DNA of 64,000 nucleotides from a bacterium (GTDB lineage Bacteria; Myxococcota_A; Bradymonadia; UBA7976; UBA1532), in assembly GCA_030427205.1 (NCBI GenBank), contig JAUHXC010000004.1, positions 62,001 through 126,000 of the forward strand. Direction: 5' to 3'. Position 1 is the stretch's first letter. Every line of letters begins with the position of its first letter. The notes below the pieces were generated by a model. It saw only the letters and a program-made list of their open reading frames with translations. It was not told where the DNA came from and made no database searches. This document shows positions 47,949-57,120 of the stretch, in pieces. Made by a program: the position numbers and the translations under genes.

Positions 47949-49424
47949 ATGAAGCTGTCGGCGCCCGGTGATGCGACCACGTTCGATGGAGACCTGCTGG
48001 TCATCGGCCGGCACGCGGACGCCGAGCCGTCGGCCGCCGAGAAGGCCATCGACGACGCCCTCGGCGGGGCGCTGGCCGCCGCCGCCGACCGCTTGCGCTT
48101 CAAGGGCAAGCCGCGCAGCACCGTCGCCGTCGATACCCTCGGCCGGGTCGGCGCGTCCCGGGTCGTGCTCATCGGCCTGGGCGACGCCGGCGAGCTGGGG
48201 CCCGCCGGTCTGCGCGACTTTGGCGCGCTGGCGGTCAACGCCGGCCTCGACGGGCGCTACGGCGACGTCGGCATCGTCGTGCCCGACGCCGCCGCCACCG
48301 AGCAGGTGGCCCTCGGCGCCATGCTGGGCACCTACCGCTTCGTCGACTTCAAGGCCCCGCCCGAAGACGACCCGCGCCCCGAGGTCGAGGCGGTGGCCCT
48401 CATCGGCGGCGACGAGGGCGCGCTCGGCCGGGCGAAGGCCCTCGCCGACGGGGTCAACCTCGCCCGCACGCTGACCAACGAGCCGGCCAACGTCTGCACC
48501 CCCGAGCGGCTCGCCGAGCTGGCCCGCGACATCGCCAAGGCGCCCAACGTCAGCGTGCGCGTCTTCGAGAAGGCCGAGATCTACGAGAAGAAGATGGGCG
48601 GCATCATCGGGGTCAGCCGCGGGGCGACCACCGAGCCGCGGCTCATCCACATCTCGTACGTGCCCGAGGGCCACGACGGCAGCGACGCGATCGCCTTCGT
48701 CGGCAAGGGCATCACCTTCGACTCGGGCGGCCTGTCGATCAAGCCGGCCAAGGCGATGGCCGAGATGTACATCGACATGGCCGGCGCCGCGGCGGTCGTC
48801 TCGACGATGCACATCGTCGCCGCGCTGCAGCCCGACACCCCGGTGCACGGCATCGTCGGCGCCTGCGAGAACATGACCGGCTCCGACGCCTACCGGCCCA
48901 GCGACATCCTCACGATGTACAGCGGCAAGACCGTCGAGGTGCTCAATACCGACGCCGAAGGCCGGCTGGTGCTGGCCGACGCGCTGCACTACGTCACCGA
49001 GCTTACGCCCGCCGTGCGCGGCGTGGTCGACGCGGCGACGCTCACCGGCTCGTGCATGGTCGCCCTCGGCAGCCACTACGCCGGCGTCTTCAGCGACCAC
49101 GAGGGCCTGTGCGCCGAGGTGGTCGCCGCCGCCGAGACCGCCGACGAGAAGATGTGGCGCCTGCCGCTCGACCCCAAGCTGGCCAAGACCCTCGAGAGCA
49201 AGCGGGCCGACCTCAAGAACATCGGCGGCCCGTGGGGCGGGGCGATCACCGCCGCGCAGTTCCTGCAGAACTTCAAGGGCGACGTGCCCTGGGTGCACCT
49301 CGACATCGCCGGCGCGGTGCTCGCCGACAGCGACGACGGCCACATCCGGGCCGGCGGCACCGGCTTCGGCGTGCTGACCATGCTGGCGCTCGTCGAGTCG
49401 GGCGCGGCCGCCGCGGGCAAGTGA
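47949..49424 (+). CDS. pepA: Cytosol (leucyl) aminopeptidase
   Basis: A 491-aa M17 aminopeptidase, cytoplasmic, removing N-terminal residues from peptides; some homologues also bind DNA. Two-metal site residues are visible in FVGKGITFDSGGLSIKP and in the family signature NTDAEGRLVLADAL. The M17 N-terminal domain is present in full. AGGAGACACGC precedes the ATG. The next gene starts 4 bp after the stop, opening a run of tightly spaced genes (Omp85-like, DUF4390-like, NtrY-like kinase, TonB-receptor fusion, lipoprotein). Confidence 0.95.
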   Translation: MKLSAPGDATTFDGDLLVIGRHADAEPSAAEKAIDDALGGALAAAADRLRFKGKPRSTVAVDTLGRVGASRVVLIGLGDAGELGPAGLRDFGALAVNAGLDGRYGDVGIVVPDAAATEQVALGAMLGTYRFVDFKAPPEDDPRPEVEAVALIGGDEGALGRAKALADGVNLARTLTNEPANVCTPERLAELARDIAKAPNVSVRVFEKAEIYEKKMGGIIGVSRGATTEPRLIHISYVPEGHDGSDAIAFVGKGITFDSGGLSIKPAKAMAEMYIDMAGAAAVVSTMHIVAALQPDTPVHGIVGACENMTGSDAYRPSDILTMYSGKTVEVLNTDAEGRLVLADALHYVTELTPAVRGVVDAATLTGSCMVALGSHYAGVFSDHEGLCAEVVAAAETADEKMWRLPLDPKLAKTLESKRADLKNIGGPWGGAITAAQFLQNFKGDVPWVHLDIAGAVLADSDDGHIRAGGTGFGVLTMLALVESGAAAAGK

Positions 49425-49428
49425 TCCG

Positions 49429-50835
49429 GTGACCCGCCCGGGCCCGACCCGCCCCCGGGCCCTCGCGGCGGCCCTCGCGCTGCTGGCCATGGCCGCCGGC
49501 GCGGCGGCCCTCGCGCAACCCGCCCCACCCGCAGAGCTGCCGCCGCCGCCCGGCGCGGTGCCCACCGTCGAAGCCACCAAGCTCGTCGGCGCGCGCGTCG
49601 GCCGCCGCCGGCCCATGCTGCGCATGGTCGAGCAGCCCACCGGTCCGCTCGACGAGGCCGCCGTCGAAGAGGCCCGGCTCGCGCTGCTCGCCACCGGCAT
49701 CTGCGAAAAAGTCACCGTGCGCCTCGACCGCGGATCGGCCCGCGGCCGGGTGATCATCGTCTTCCGCTGCGACGAGCGGGTGACCACCAGCCTCGACGCC
49801 TTCCACCTCGGCTCGGCCCGCTCGACGCGCTTCTGGGCCGGCGCCGAGATCAGCGACCTCGACCCTTTCGGCGTCGGCGTCGGCGTCGGCGCGGGGGTCG
49901 TCGCCAGCGGCGATCAGCTCGCCGCGCGGCTCTCGGGCAAGCTGCCCGCGCCGTGGGTCACCGACGCCAGCCTGCGCTTGACCCTGCGCTACCTTGGCGG
50001 GCAGGAGCGCTTCATCGGCCCCACCGGCCAGCGCCTCGCCGGCGAAGACGTGCCCTCGATCCGGGTCGACTATCGCCGCGCCGGCTTCGATACCGGCCTG
50101 CTCTTCGACCTCGCCCCCTTTGTGCGCCTCGACGTGGGTCTGGCCGGCGACTGGGTCGAGTCCACGCTGCCCGCCGACGCCACCCAGCTCGAGCGCGACG
50201 GCGCCGAAGAGCCCTTCGACTTCGACCTCGACCCCGACATCCCGGTGACCTTCACCGTCAGCGGCAGCCTCACCTGGGACAACCGCGACGACCCGGCCTT
50301 TCCGACCCGCGGCACCCGGGCCGCCGCCAGCGTGCGCCTGGGCCAGTACGACGGCGTCTGGGGCGGCCTCGCCGGGCGCGTCGAGCACTACTTCCTGCTG
50401 CCGTGGAACAGCGTGCTGCGGCTCGACGCCTTCTTCGGCGGCCTGTACGGCCCCGCGCCGTTCTACGCCCGCTACTTCGTCGGCGACCTGCACCCGTACA
50501 TCCCCGCCCGCGGCATGGGCCTCAACTTCGCCCAGCGCCGCGGCCCGCTGCTCATCGACGCCGGCGGCCTCGACGTCGCCCGCTACGAGACCGTCGCCGG
50601 CCGCCTCGGCTTCGAATACCGGGTGCCGCTCGGCGCCGGGCCGCATCGCGAGCCCTACGGCGCCGAGTTCTTCATCGCCACCCACCTCGTCTCGCTGCTC
50701 AGCCCCGACGAGCCCGGCGCCTTCGATCATGCGCCGCCCTTCGACGTCGCCATCGACGTCGGCCTGCGCTTCGAGACCGAGATCGGGGTGATGGGGCTGT
50801 CCATCGGCAACCTGCTCCTGCTGGTCGAGCCATGA
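49429..50835 (+). CDS. Omp85-like outer-membrane barrel (BamA/TamA family), short form
   Basis: A 468-aa exported protein. A signal peptide (LAAALALLAMAAGAAALAQ) and Pro-rich spacer precede one POTRA-like unit (LDEAAVEEARLALLATGICEKVTVRL). A beta-barrel follows with the Omp85 signature LTWDNRDDPAFPTRGTRAAA. Typical BamA has five POTRA domains and about 800 residues, so this is a reduced member, closer to short TamA-like surface antigens. GTG start 4 bp after pepA. It probably inserts or exports an outer-membrane component; the client is unknown. Confidence 0.8.
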   Translation: MTRPGPTRPRALAAALALLAMAAGAAALAQPAPPAELPPPPGAVPTVEATKLVGARVGRRRPMLRMVEQPTGPLDEAAVEEARLALLATGICEKVTVRLDRGSARGRVIIVFRCDERVTTSLDAFHLGSARSTRFWAGAEISDLDPFGVGVGVGAGVVASGDQLAARLSGKLPAPWVTDASLRLTLRYLGGQERFIGPTGQRLAGEDVPSIRVDYRRAGFDTGLLFDLAPFVRLDVGLAGDWVESTLPADATQLERDGAEEPFDFDLDPDIPVTFTVSGSLTWDNRDDPAFPTRGTRAAASVRLGQYDGVWGGLAGRVEHYFLLPWNSVLRLDAFFGGLYGPAPFYARYFVGDLHPYIPARGMGLNFAQRRGPLLIDAGGLDVARYETVAGRLGFEYRVPLGAGPHREPYGAEFFIATHLVSLLSPDEPGAFDHAPPFDVAIDVGLRFETEIGVMGLSIGNLLLLVEP

Positions 50836-51500
50836 AGGCGCTGCTCCTGCTGGCGCTGATGGCCGCGCTGCCCACCCGCCCCTGGCTCGAGCGGGACGGC
50901 GCGGCGGTGGTGCTCAGCGTCGACGTGGCCTCGCTCTTCGACAGCGAACTGCGCACCCGCTTGCAGAGCGGGCTGTCGACCACCCTGCGGCTCAAGCTCG
51001 AGCTGCGCGAGATCGACGACGGCGCCATCGTCGGCTTCGGCTGGCGGGTCGCCCGGGTGCGCTGGGATCTGTGGGACGAGCGCCTCTCGGCGGTCATCGA
51101 CGACCCGGCCGGCGTGCGCGAGCAGACCTGGCCCTCCATCGACGCCTTCGTCGCTCACTTCGCCGCCATCGAGCGGGTGCCCGTCGCCGCCGCCGTGCCC
51201 GCCGACCCCCGCGTCGTGCAGGCCCTGCTGCGGCTCGAGGTCAACCCGGTCAGCGCCGACAAGCTCGCCCGCATGCGCCGCTGGCTCTCGGCCCCCGAGG
51301 GCACCGTCAGCGACCCCTTCTCGTCGGGTGTACTCGGCTCGTTCGTGCGGCTCTTCGACAACCTCAAGCCGGGCATCGCCGAGCGGGTGCTGACCGTCAG
51401 CGGCCAGCCGGTGCGCGCCGATCGGCTGCCCTACGTGCTGCGCCGCCCCGCGCCGGACGCACCGCCCAAAGCCCCCGAGACCCCCGGCGGGGGCACCTGA
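50832..51500 (+). CDS. DUF4390-like exported protein
   Basis: A 222-aa protein with a short hydrophobic N-terminus (MKALLLLALMAALPTRPW) and a sequence pattern like DUF4390: LFDSELRTRLQSGLSTTLRL, then RVRWDLWDERLSAV and SIDAFVAHFAAIERVPVA. DUF4390 proteins are often encoded beside NtrY-type histidine kinases, as here. The start overlaps the upstream stop (ATGA), and its stop overlaps the next ATG (TGATG), so it is translationally coupled on both sides. Function unknown. Confidence 0.65.
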   Translation: MKALLLLALMAALPTRPWLERDGAAVVLSVDVASLFDSELRTRLQSGLSTTLRLKLELREIDDGAIVGFGWRVARVRWDLWDERLSAVIDDPAGVREQTWPSIDAFVAHFAAIERVPVAAAVPADPRVVQALLRLEVNPVSADKLARMRRWLSAPEGTVSDPFSSGVLGSFVRLFDNLKPGIAERVLTVSGQPVRADRLPYVLRRPAPDAPPKAPETPGGGT

Positions 51501-52978
51501 TGGGGCGCCTCGAGAACAAGCTGCTCATCCTGCTGGTGCTGCTCATCGCGGTGCCGATCTCGGTGGCTTTTCTGCGCAGCCAGACCCTCTTCGACCGCAG
51601 CCTCGCCGTCGGGCTCAACCCGGGCGTGACCGAGGCGCTCGACGACGCGGTCGAGGTGTTCGGGGCCTATGTGCGCGCCGAGAAAGCCCGCCAGGAGGCC
51701 GTCGCCCGCGGCCTCGCCGACAGCCGCACCCTCGCCGACCGCGCCGCCGAGGGCCCCGCCGCGCTGCGCACCTTCCTGCTCGAATACGCCCGGGCGCCGC
51801 GGGTGCAGCGCATCGAGCTCGTCGCCGCCGGGGGCCCGCCGCTGGTGGTCGACTCGCCGGCCTTCGGCGACCCCGCCGGCTGGCGGCTGCGCACCGCCGA
51901 AGTACCGCTCGACGGCGTGCCGGGCTACACCGCGCTGCGCTTCGCCTACGGCCTCGAGGCCGCCTTCCTCGAGCGCTTCGAGAACATGGAGGCCGAGGTC
52001 ATCGCGCCCCGGGCGACCCTCGAGACCTACCGCGAGAACCTCGCCTGGGAGTTCGCGCTGCGGTTCTTGTTGCCGCTGGCCGGGGCGGTGCTCGTCGCCG
52101 GCATCATCAGCGTCGTCGTCGGCCGGCGCATCACCCGCCGCCTGCGCGACCTGCGCGGCGCCATGGAGCAGGTGGCCGCCGGCGATCTCGACGCCCGGGT
52201 CACGCCCACCGGCCGCGACGAGGTCGCCGATCTGGCCCGCGGCTTCAACGACATGGCCCGCCGCCTCGCCGAGAGCCGCACCCGCATCGAGCACCTGACC
52301 CGGGTCTCGGCGTTTCAGGGCATCGCCCGCCGGCTGGCCCACGAGATCAAGAACCCGCTGACGCCCATCTTGCTGGCCGTGCAGCAGATCCACCGCAGCT
52401 ACAAAGGCGACGACGCCCGCTATCGGCGCACCCTCGACACCGCCCACGAGGTCGTCGTCGACGAGGTCGCCACCCTCGAGCGGCTGGTGACCAACTTCAG
52501 CCGCTTCGCCAAGCTGCCCACCGCCGAGCGGGTCGACGAAGACCTCGCCGCCCTCGCCCGCGACCTGGTCGCCGCCCACCCCGAGATCGAGGGCCTGCGC
52601 GCCGAAACCCCCGATGATCCGGTCGTCGCGCCGGTCGACAAAGGCTTGCTGCGGCAGGCGTTGACCAACCTCGTCAAGAACGCCGGTGAAGCTCTGCGCG
52701 ACGTCGACCGCCCTCCGCGTGTCACACTCCGCGTCGAGTCGGTCGACGACGTCGCCCGGCTCATCGTCGAGGACAACGGGCCGGGGATTCCCCGCGACGA
52801 ACGCGAGCGCGTCTTCGAGCCCTACGTGACCGGAAAAGACGACGGCACCGGCCTGGGGCTGGCCATCGTCAAGAAGATCGTGCTCGACCACGACGGCACC
52901 ATCGCGGTCGCCGACAGCGCCGACGGCGGCGCCCGATTCGAAATCGTGCTGCCCCGCCAGCTGGGGCCGCCGACCTAG
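51500..52978 (+). CDS. NtrY-like membrane histidine kinase
   Basis: A 492-aa sensor kinase. Residues 7-26 form the first membrane helix; a periplasmic sensor region of about 160 residues follows, then a second helix (FLLPLAGAVLVAGIISVVV) and a HAMP domain (EQVAAGDLDARVTPTGRDEV). The HisKA box has the phospho-acceptor His281 in RLAHEIKNPLTPIL, as in NtrY. The HATPase domain has NLVKNAGEALR, DNGPGIP and GTGLGLAIVKKIV. All catalytic boxes are intact. No response regulator is adjacent; NtrY-type kinases usually pair with a sigma-54 NtrX-type regulator, which must lie elsewhere if present. Confidence 0.92.
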   Translation: MGRLENKLLILLVLLIAVPISVAFLRSQTLFDRSLAVGLNPGVTEALDDAVEVFGAYVRAEKARQEAVARGLADSRTLADRAAEGPAALRTFLLEYARAPRVQRIELVAAGGPPLVVDSPAFGDPAGWRLRTAEVPLDGVPGYTALRFAYGLEAAFLERFENMEAEVIAPRATLETYRENLAWEFALRFLLPLAGAVLVAGIISVVVGRRITRRLRDLRGAMEQVAAGDLDARVTPTGRDEVADLARGFNDMARRLAESRTRIEHLTRVSAFQGIARRLAHEIKNPLTPILLAVQQIHRSYKGDDARYRRTLDTAHEVVVDEVATLERLVTNFSRFAKLPTAERVDEDLAALARDLVAAHPEIEGLRAETPDDPVVAPVDKGLLRQALTNLVKNAGEALRDVDRPPRVTLRVESVDDVARLIVEDNGPGIPRDERERVFEPYVTGKDDGTGLGLAIVKKIVLDHDGTIAVADSADGGARFEIVLPRQLGPPT

Positions 52979-52987
52979 GAGTCTGTA

Positions 52988-55828
52988 GTGCATCGCTCGA
53001 AGCGCCGCTGGACCCCGTCAGCGCCCCGAGGCGTGACGCCGCTGCCCGTATTGCCGGCCGCGCCGCTGGCCCTGCTCGCGACCCTGCTGCTGGCCGCCGG
53101 GCCCGCCGCGGCGCAAGAACCCCCCGAGGGCCCCCCTGCCGATGCCCCGCCCGCGGCCCCCGCGGCCGAGCAGGCGCCCGAAGAGGCCCCGGCGAAGGAC
53201 GAGGCCGCCGCCGAAGAAGAACCGGCCGCAGAGGCGCCCCCGGCGGCCCCTGGCGCGGGCGCCGATGCGGCCCCAGCCGAGGCCCCGGCGGAGGAGGCCC
53301 CCGCCCAGTCCGAGCTGCCCGAAGGCTTTGAACCGCCCAAGCTCCTGCAGGAGGTCCAGCCGACCTACCCGCCCGAGGCGCAGGCGCAGAAGCTCGCCGG
53401 CGACGTCGTGCTGCTCATCACCATCGACGAAGAGGGCGCCGTCAGCGAGGCGGTGGTCGTGCAGGGCGTGCACCCGCTGCTCGACAACGCCGCGCTCGAG
53501 GCCGGGTTCCAGCTCGTCTTCGAGCCGGCGAAGATGAACGACGAGCCGGTGCCGGTGCAGCTGCAGTACCGCTACGGCTTCACCTACGTCGAAGAGAAGG
53601 TCGAGGTCGCCGCGCCCGTCGACGAGGAGAAGCCGGTGGGCGTCCTCGAAGGCCAGCTCTTCAAGCGCGGATCGGTCGACGCGCTGCCCGGCGTCCGGGT
53701 GGTGCTGCGCGAGCTCGGGCTCGAGACCTTCAGCGACGCCCAGGGCAAGTTCCGCTTCGAAGAGCTGCCCGTCGGCCCGCTGATCATCGGCATCGAAGAC
53801 GACGTCTACGGCGACATCGAAGACGAAGAAGAGATCAAGGCCGGCGAGGTGGTGACCGTCACCTACCGCCTCGACCAGGAGACCTTCGGCGACCGGATCC
53901 AGGTCTTCGGCAAGCGCCCCAAGAAAGAGGTCGTGCGCCGCACCATCACCGTCGAAGAGATCCGCACCATCCCCGGCACCAACGGCGACGCGCTCGGCGT
54001 GGTGCAGAACCTGCCCGGCGTCGCCCGCACGCCCTTCGGCCAGAGCGACCTCATTCTGCGCGGCGGCGGCAATACCCAGGCCTACCTCAACCAGCAGCCG
54101 ATCCCCATCGCGTTCCACTTCGGCGGCATCCGCTCGACGGTGGCCAGCGCGCTCATCGAGAGCATCGACGTCTACCCGGGCAACTTCGACGTAGAGTACG
54201 GCCGGGTCTCGGGCGGCATCGTCGACGTGCGCCTGCGCGAGCCGCGCACCGACCGCGTGCACGGCTACGTCGAGGCCGACGTCTTCGACGCCGGCGCCCT
54301 GGTCGAGGGCCCGGTCGGCGAGAACGGCGGGCTCGCGATCGCCGTGCGCCGCAGCTACTTCGACGCGCTGCTCGCCGCCGCGCCGCTGCCCGATACCTTC
54401 TCGATCACCACCGCGCCCCGCTGGTACGACGCCCAGATCCTCTACGACTGGAAGGACAAGGGGCACCGCTTCCGGGCGCTGCTCTACGGGTCGAGCGACC
54501 AGTTCGAGTCGGTCATCGAAGAGCCGCCCGAGCAGAATACGCTCATCCGCGGCGACGCGGTGGCCAAGCTCGAGTGGGTCGGCGGCCAGCTCGAGCACAC
54601 CTGGGACATCGACGACCGGCTGCAGCACAAGCTCAACGTGGCCTACCTGCTGACCGGCATCGACTTCGGCGTCGGCGAGATCTTCTCGCTCAACTTCCTG
54701 TTCCACCAGCTCTTCATCCGCGACAGCGTGCGGGCCAAGCTCACCGACACCCTCGAGCTGAAGGTGGGCATGGACGTGCTCAACCAGTGGAATACCATCG
54801 ACGCGCTCGGCGGCGTCACCGGCCCGCCCCGTGAGGGCGAGACCGGCGGCGGCTTCGGCTCCGACCAGACCATCAGCGTCGAGATCGACACCTTCGAGGC
54901 CAACTGCGCGCTCTACACCGCCGCCGAGTGGAAGCTGGGGCCGATCCTGCTCATCCCCGGCCTGCGCTTCGACGTCTTCAGCGCCATCGACGACTACCGC
55001 CTGCAGCCGCGCTTCACCGCCCGCTGGGACGTCGTCGAGGGCACCACGGTCAAGGCCGGCGTCGGCCAGTTCGTCGAGCTGCCCGACGGGCAGGATACCT
55101 CGCCCGACATCGGCAACCCGAACCTCAAGGCCGAAGACAGCCTGCACTACTCGGTGGGCTTCGAGCAGCAGTTCACCGACGCCATCAACCTGGACGTCAC
55201 CGCGTTCTACAAGACCTTCGACGACCTGGTGACCCGGGCCGAGAGCCTCGACGCCGCCGACGACTTCGACGACGCGCTCGAGGCCAACGCCGGCCCGTCG
55301 CTGCTCAACCAGGGCGAAGGCCGCAGCTATGGCATCGAGTTCCTGCTGCGCCACGACTTCAGCAACCGCGTCTTCGGCTGGGTCAGCTACACCCTGCAGC
55401 GCTCCGAGCGCCGCGACCGGCCCGGCGACGACTGGCGGCTGTTCGACTTCGACCAGACCCACAACCTGATCGTCATCGGCCAGTACAAGCTGACCCCCAA
55501 GTGGACCGTCGGCTTCCGCTGGCGCACCACGAGCGGCAACCCCGATACGCCCATCGTCGACTCGGTCTTCGACGCCAATACCGGCACCTACGTGCAGATC
55601 CCCGGCGAGCCCAACAGCACCCGTCAGCCGACGTTCAACCAGATCGACCTGCGCGTCGACCGGGAGTGGACCTACGATACCTGGCGGCTGGTGGGCTACC
55701 TCGACCTGCGCAATACGCTCAACACCGCCAACGCCAGCGGCTTCCAATACAATTACGACTTCACCCAGCGCACGCAGGCCTACGAGATCCCGATCATCCC
55801 CTCGTTCGGCCTCCGGGGAGAGTTCTGA
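52988..55828 (+). CDS. TonB C-terminal domain fused to TonB-dependent outer-membrane receptor
   Basis: A 946-aa exported protein. A signal peptide (LALLATLLLAAGPAAAQ) is followed by a long Pro/Ala/Glu linker, then a TonB C-terminal-like domain (PPKLLQEVQPTYPPEAQAQK, about 118-198, ending LQYRYGFTYV). A carboxypeptidase-regulatory-like domain comes next (FKRGSVDALPGVRVVLRELG). A plug (IRTIPGTNGDALGVVQNLPG, then DLILRGGG) and a 22-strand-type barrel run to a C-terminal Phe. This is the Oar-like architecture of myxobacteria. Start GTG after TAGGAG, 9 bp behind the kinase gene. Substrate unknown. Confidence 0.88.
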   Translation: MHRSKRRWTPSAPRGVTPLPVLPAAPLALLATLLLAAGPAAAQEPPEGPPADAPPAAPAAEQAPEEAPAKDEAAAEEEPAAEAPPAAPGAGADAAPAEAPAEEAPAQSELPEGFEPPKLLQEVQPTYPPEAQAQKLAGDVVLLITIDEEGAVSEAVVVQGVHPLLDNAALEAGFQLVFEPAKMNDEPVPVQLQYRYGFTYVEEKVEVAAPVDEEKPVGVLEGQLFKRGSVDALPGVRVVLRELGLETFSDAQGKFRFEELPVGPLIIGIEDDVYGDIEDEEEIKAGEVVTVTYRLDQETFGDRIQVFGKRPKKEVVRRTITVEEIRTIPGTNGDALGVVQNLPGVARTPFGQSDLILRGGGNTQAYLNQQPIPIAFHFGGIRSTVASALIESIDVYPGNFDVEYGRVSGGIVDVRLREPRTDRVHGYVEADVFDAGALVEGPVGENGGLAIAVRRSYFDALLAAAPLPDTFSITTAPRWYDAQILYDWKDKGHRFRALLYGSSDQFESVIEEPPEQNTLIRGDAVAKLEWVGGQLEHTWDIDDRLQHKLNVAYLLTGIDFGVGEIFSLNFLFHQLFIRDSVRAKLTDTLELKVGMDVLNQWNTIDALGGVTGPPREGETGGGFGSDQTISVEIDTFEANCALYTAAEWKLGPILLIPGLRFDVFSAIDDYRLQPRFTARWDVVEGTTVKAGVGQFVELPDGQDTSPDIGNPNLKAEDSLHYSVGFEQQFTDAINLDVTAFYKTFDDLVTRAESLDAADDFDDALEANAGPSLLNQGEGRSYGIEFLLRHDFSNRVFGWVSYTLQRSERRDRPGDDWRLFDFDQTHNLIVIGQYKLTPKWTVGFRWRTTSGNPDTPIVDSVFDANTGTYVQIPGEPNSTRQPTFNQIDLRVDREWTYDTWRLVGYLDLRNTLNTANASGFQYNYDFTQRTQAYEIPIIPSFGLRGEF

Positions 55829-56733
55829 TGCGTCGCTTCGTCCTCGCAGTCTCGCTGGTGGTCGCGGGCGGGCTCACGGCGGGCTGCGGCCCCGAGTTCG
55901 ACCCGTTCCACCTCGCCAACAAGTTCCGCATCCTGACCATCAAGACCGACCCGCCGGAGCTGGTCATCGACCCGGGCCTCTTGAGCGGCATGCCCTCGGG
56001 CCCGGTGATGCTGCCCGCGCCGGTGACCATGACCGCGCTGCACCCGCCGGCGGAGGGCGTCACCTGGCGCTGGGACGTCTGCCTCTTCAGCCTCGACTCG
56101 CTCAGCGCCTTCGAATGCGTCGACCCCGACCTCGAGGTGACGCTGCCGGCCACCGGCAACGAGGCCACGCTCGACCTGATCCAGGTGCTGTCGGCGCTCG
56201 GCGGCGGCGTGCCGATGGGCGGCGAGGGCGAAGGCGAAGGGGAGGGGGAGGCGCCCGCCGGCTGTCCGGCCTTCCTGGCGCTGCCCGATGGGTCCTGCCT
56301 CAGCCGGCTCGACATCCAGGTCAAGGTCACCGCCGGCCCGCCGGGCGAAGAGATCGTCGCGGTGCGCAAGGTGCCCGTCTGGTTCGACGCCGCCCGTGAG
56401 CCCAACCAGAACCCCGACGTGCGGGCCATCACCGTCGAGGGCGATCCGGTGCGCGGCGGCGAGGTCACCCTGACCGCCGACTTCGATGACGCCAGCCTCG
56501 AGCAGTTCGTCGACAGCGACGGCGATACCCGCACCGAGCTGCCCGTCTTCTCGTGGTTCACCACCGCCGGCGAGCTGCAGCCGGGGGCGACATTCGACGA
56601 CGACCGCGATACGACGCTGATCCTGCCCACCGACGAGAGCGTCGACACCGTCGAGGTCTACGTGGTCGTGCGGGACGGCGACGAGCGGCGGGGCATCGAC
56701 TTCGAGACGCTGACGATCACGCTCAGCGACTGA
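55828..56733 (+). CDS. Lipoprotein with Glu-Gly linker, partner of the TonB-receptor gene
   Basis: A 301-aa lipoprotein. Signal peptide MRRFVLAVSLVVAGGLTAGC ends in lipobox TAGC. A beta-rich N-terminal region, a short GEGEGEGEGE linker before a Cys pair (CPAFLALPDGSC), and a C-terminal region with Ig-like alternation (VTLTADFDDA, DTVEVYVVVRDGD) follow. The ATG overlaps the receptor stop codon (TGATG), with GGGGAG ahead, so the two are coupled and this is probably an outer-membrane accessory lipoprotein for the receptor. Confidence 0.8.
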   Translation: MRRFVLAVSLVVAGGLTAGCGPEFDPFHLANKFRILTIKTDPPELVIDPGLLSGMPSGPVMLPAPVTMTALHPPAEGVTWRWDVCLFSLDSLSAFECVDPDLEVTLPATGNEATLDLIQVLSALGGGVPMGGEGEGEGEGEAPAGCPAFLALPDGSCLSRLDIQVKVTAGPPGEEIVAVRKVPVWFDAAREPNQNPDVRAITVEGDPVRGGEVTLTADFDDASLEQFVDSDGDTRTELPVFSWFTTAGELQPGATFDDDRDTTLILPTDESVDTVEVYVVVRDGDERRGIDFETLTITLSD

Positions 56734-56754
56734 TCCGGCCGTCGGGATCGCCCC

Positions 56755-56985
56755 ATGCCGTCCATCTACCTGCGGATCCTGATCACCATCGTGGCCTTCG
56801 CCGTCGGCGGCCTCGCGGGTTTGTTCCTGCCGGTGTTCGCGGCGCAGCTCGTCGAATACGGCACGGGCTCGTACGAAGACGTCTTGTTCATCTGGTTCCT
56901 GACCGTGCCGGGCGGCGCCCTGCTCGCCGCGACGCTGGCCTGGCGTCGCTCCCGACCGGCGGGTGACTCGACGATCGCAGACTGA
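56755..56985 (+). CDS. Small two-helix membrane protein
   Basis: A 76-aa protein with two hydrophobic segments (ILITIVAFAVGGLAGLFLPV and VLFIWFLTVPGGALLAATLA) and a basic C-terminus (RRSRP). No family recognised. It lies 21 bp after the lipoprotein gene on the same strand and probably ends that operon. The RBS is weak. Confidence 0.55.
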   Translation: MPSIYLRILITIVAFAVGGLAGLFLPVFAAQLVEYGTGSYEDVLFIWFLTVPGGALLAATLAWRRSRPAGDSTIAD

Positions 56986-57120
56986 CGCTGCAGCTCCGCT
57001 GGGCGATCCTTGCCAGGGGCGGTCACGGCCGAGCCTGTACATTGACGATCTCGACTCGACCCGGTCGCCCGGCACGTCATCTTGCGTGTTGCTGCTGACT
57101 GAACGACAACTGTCGAAGCC

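Noticed and set aside
46332..49787. A continuous minus-strand frame of 1151 codons that includes rqcH
   Set aside because: The first 680 codons are antisense to pepA and lack any RBS or motif; only the rqcH part is real.
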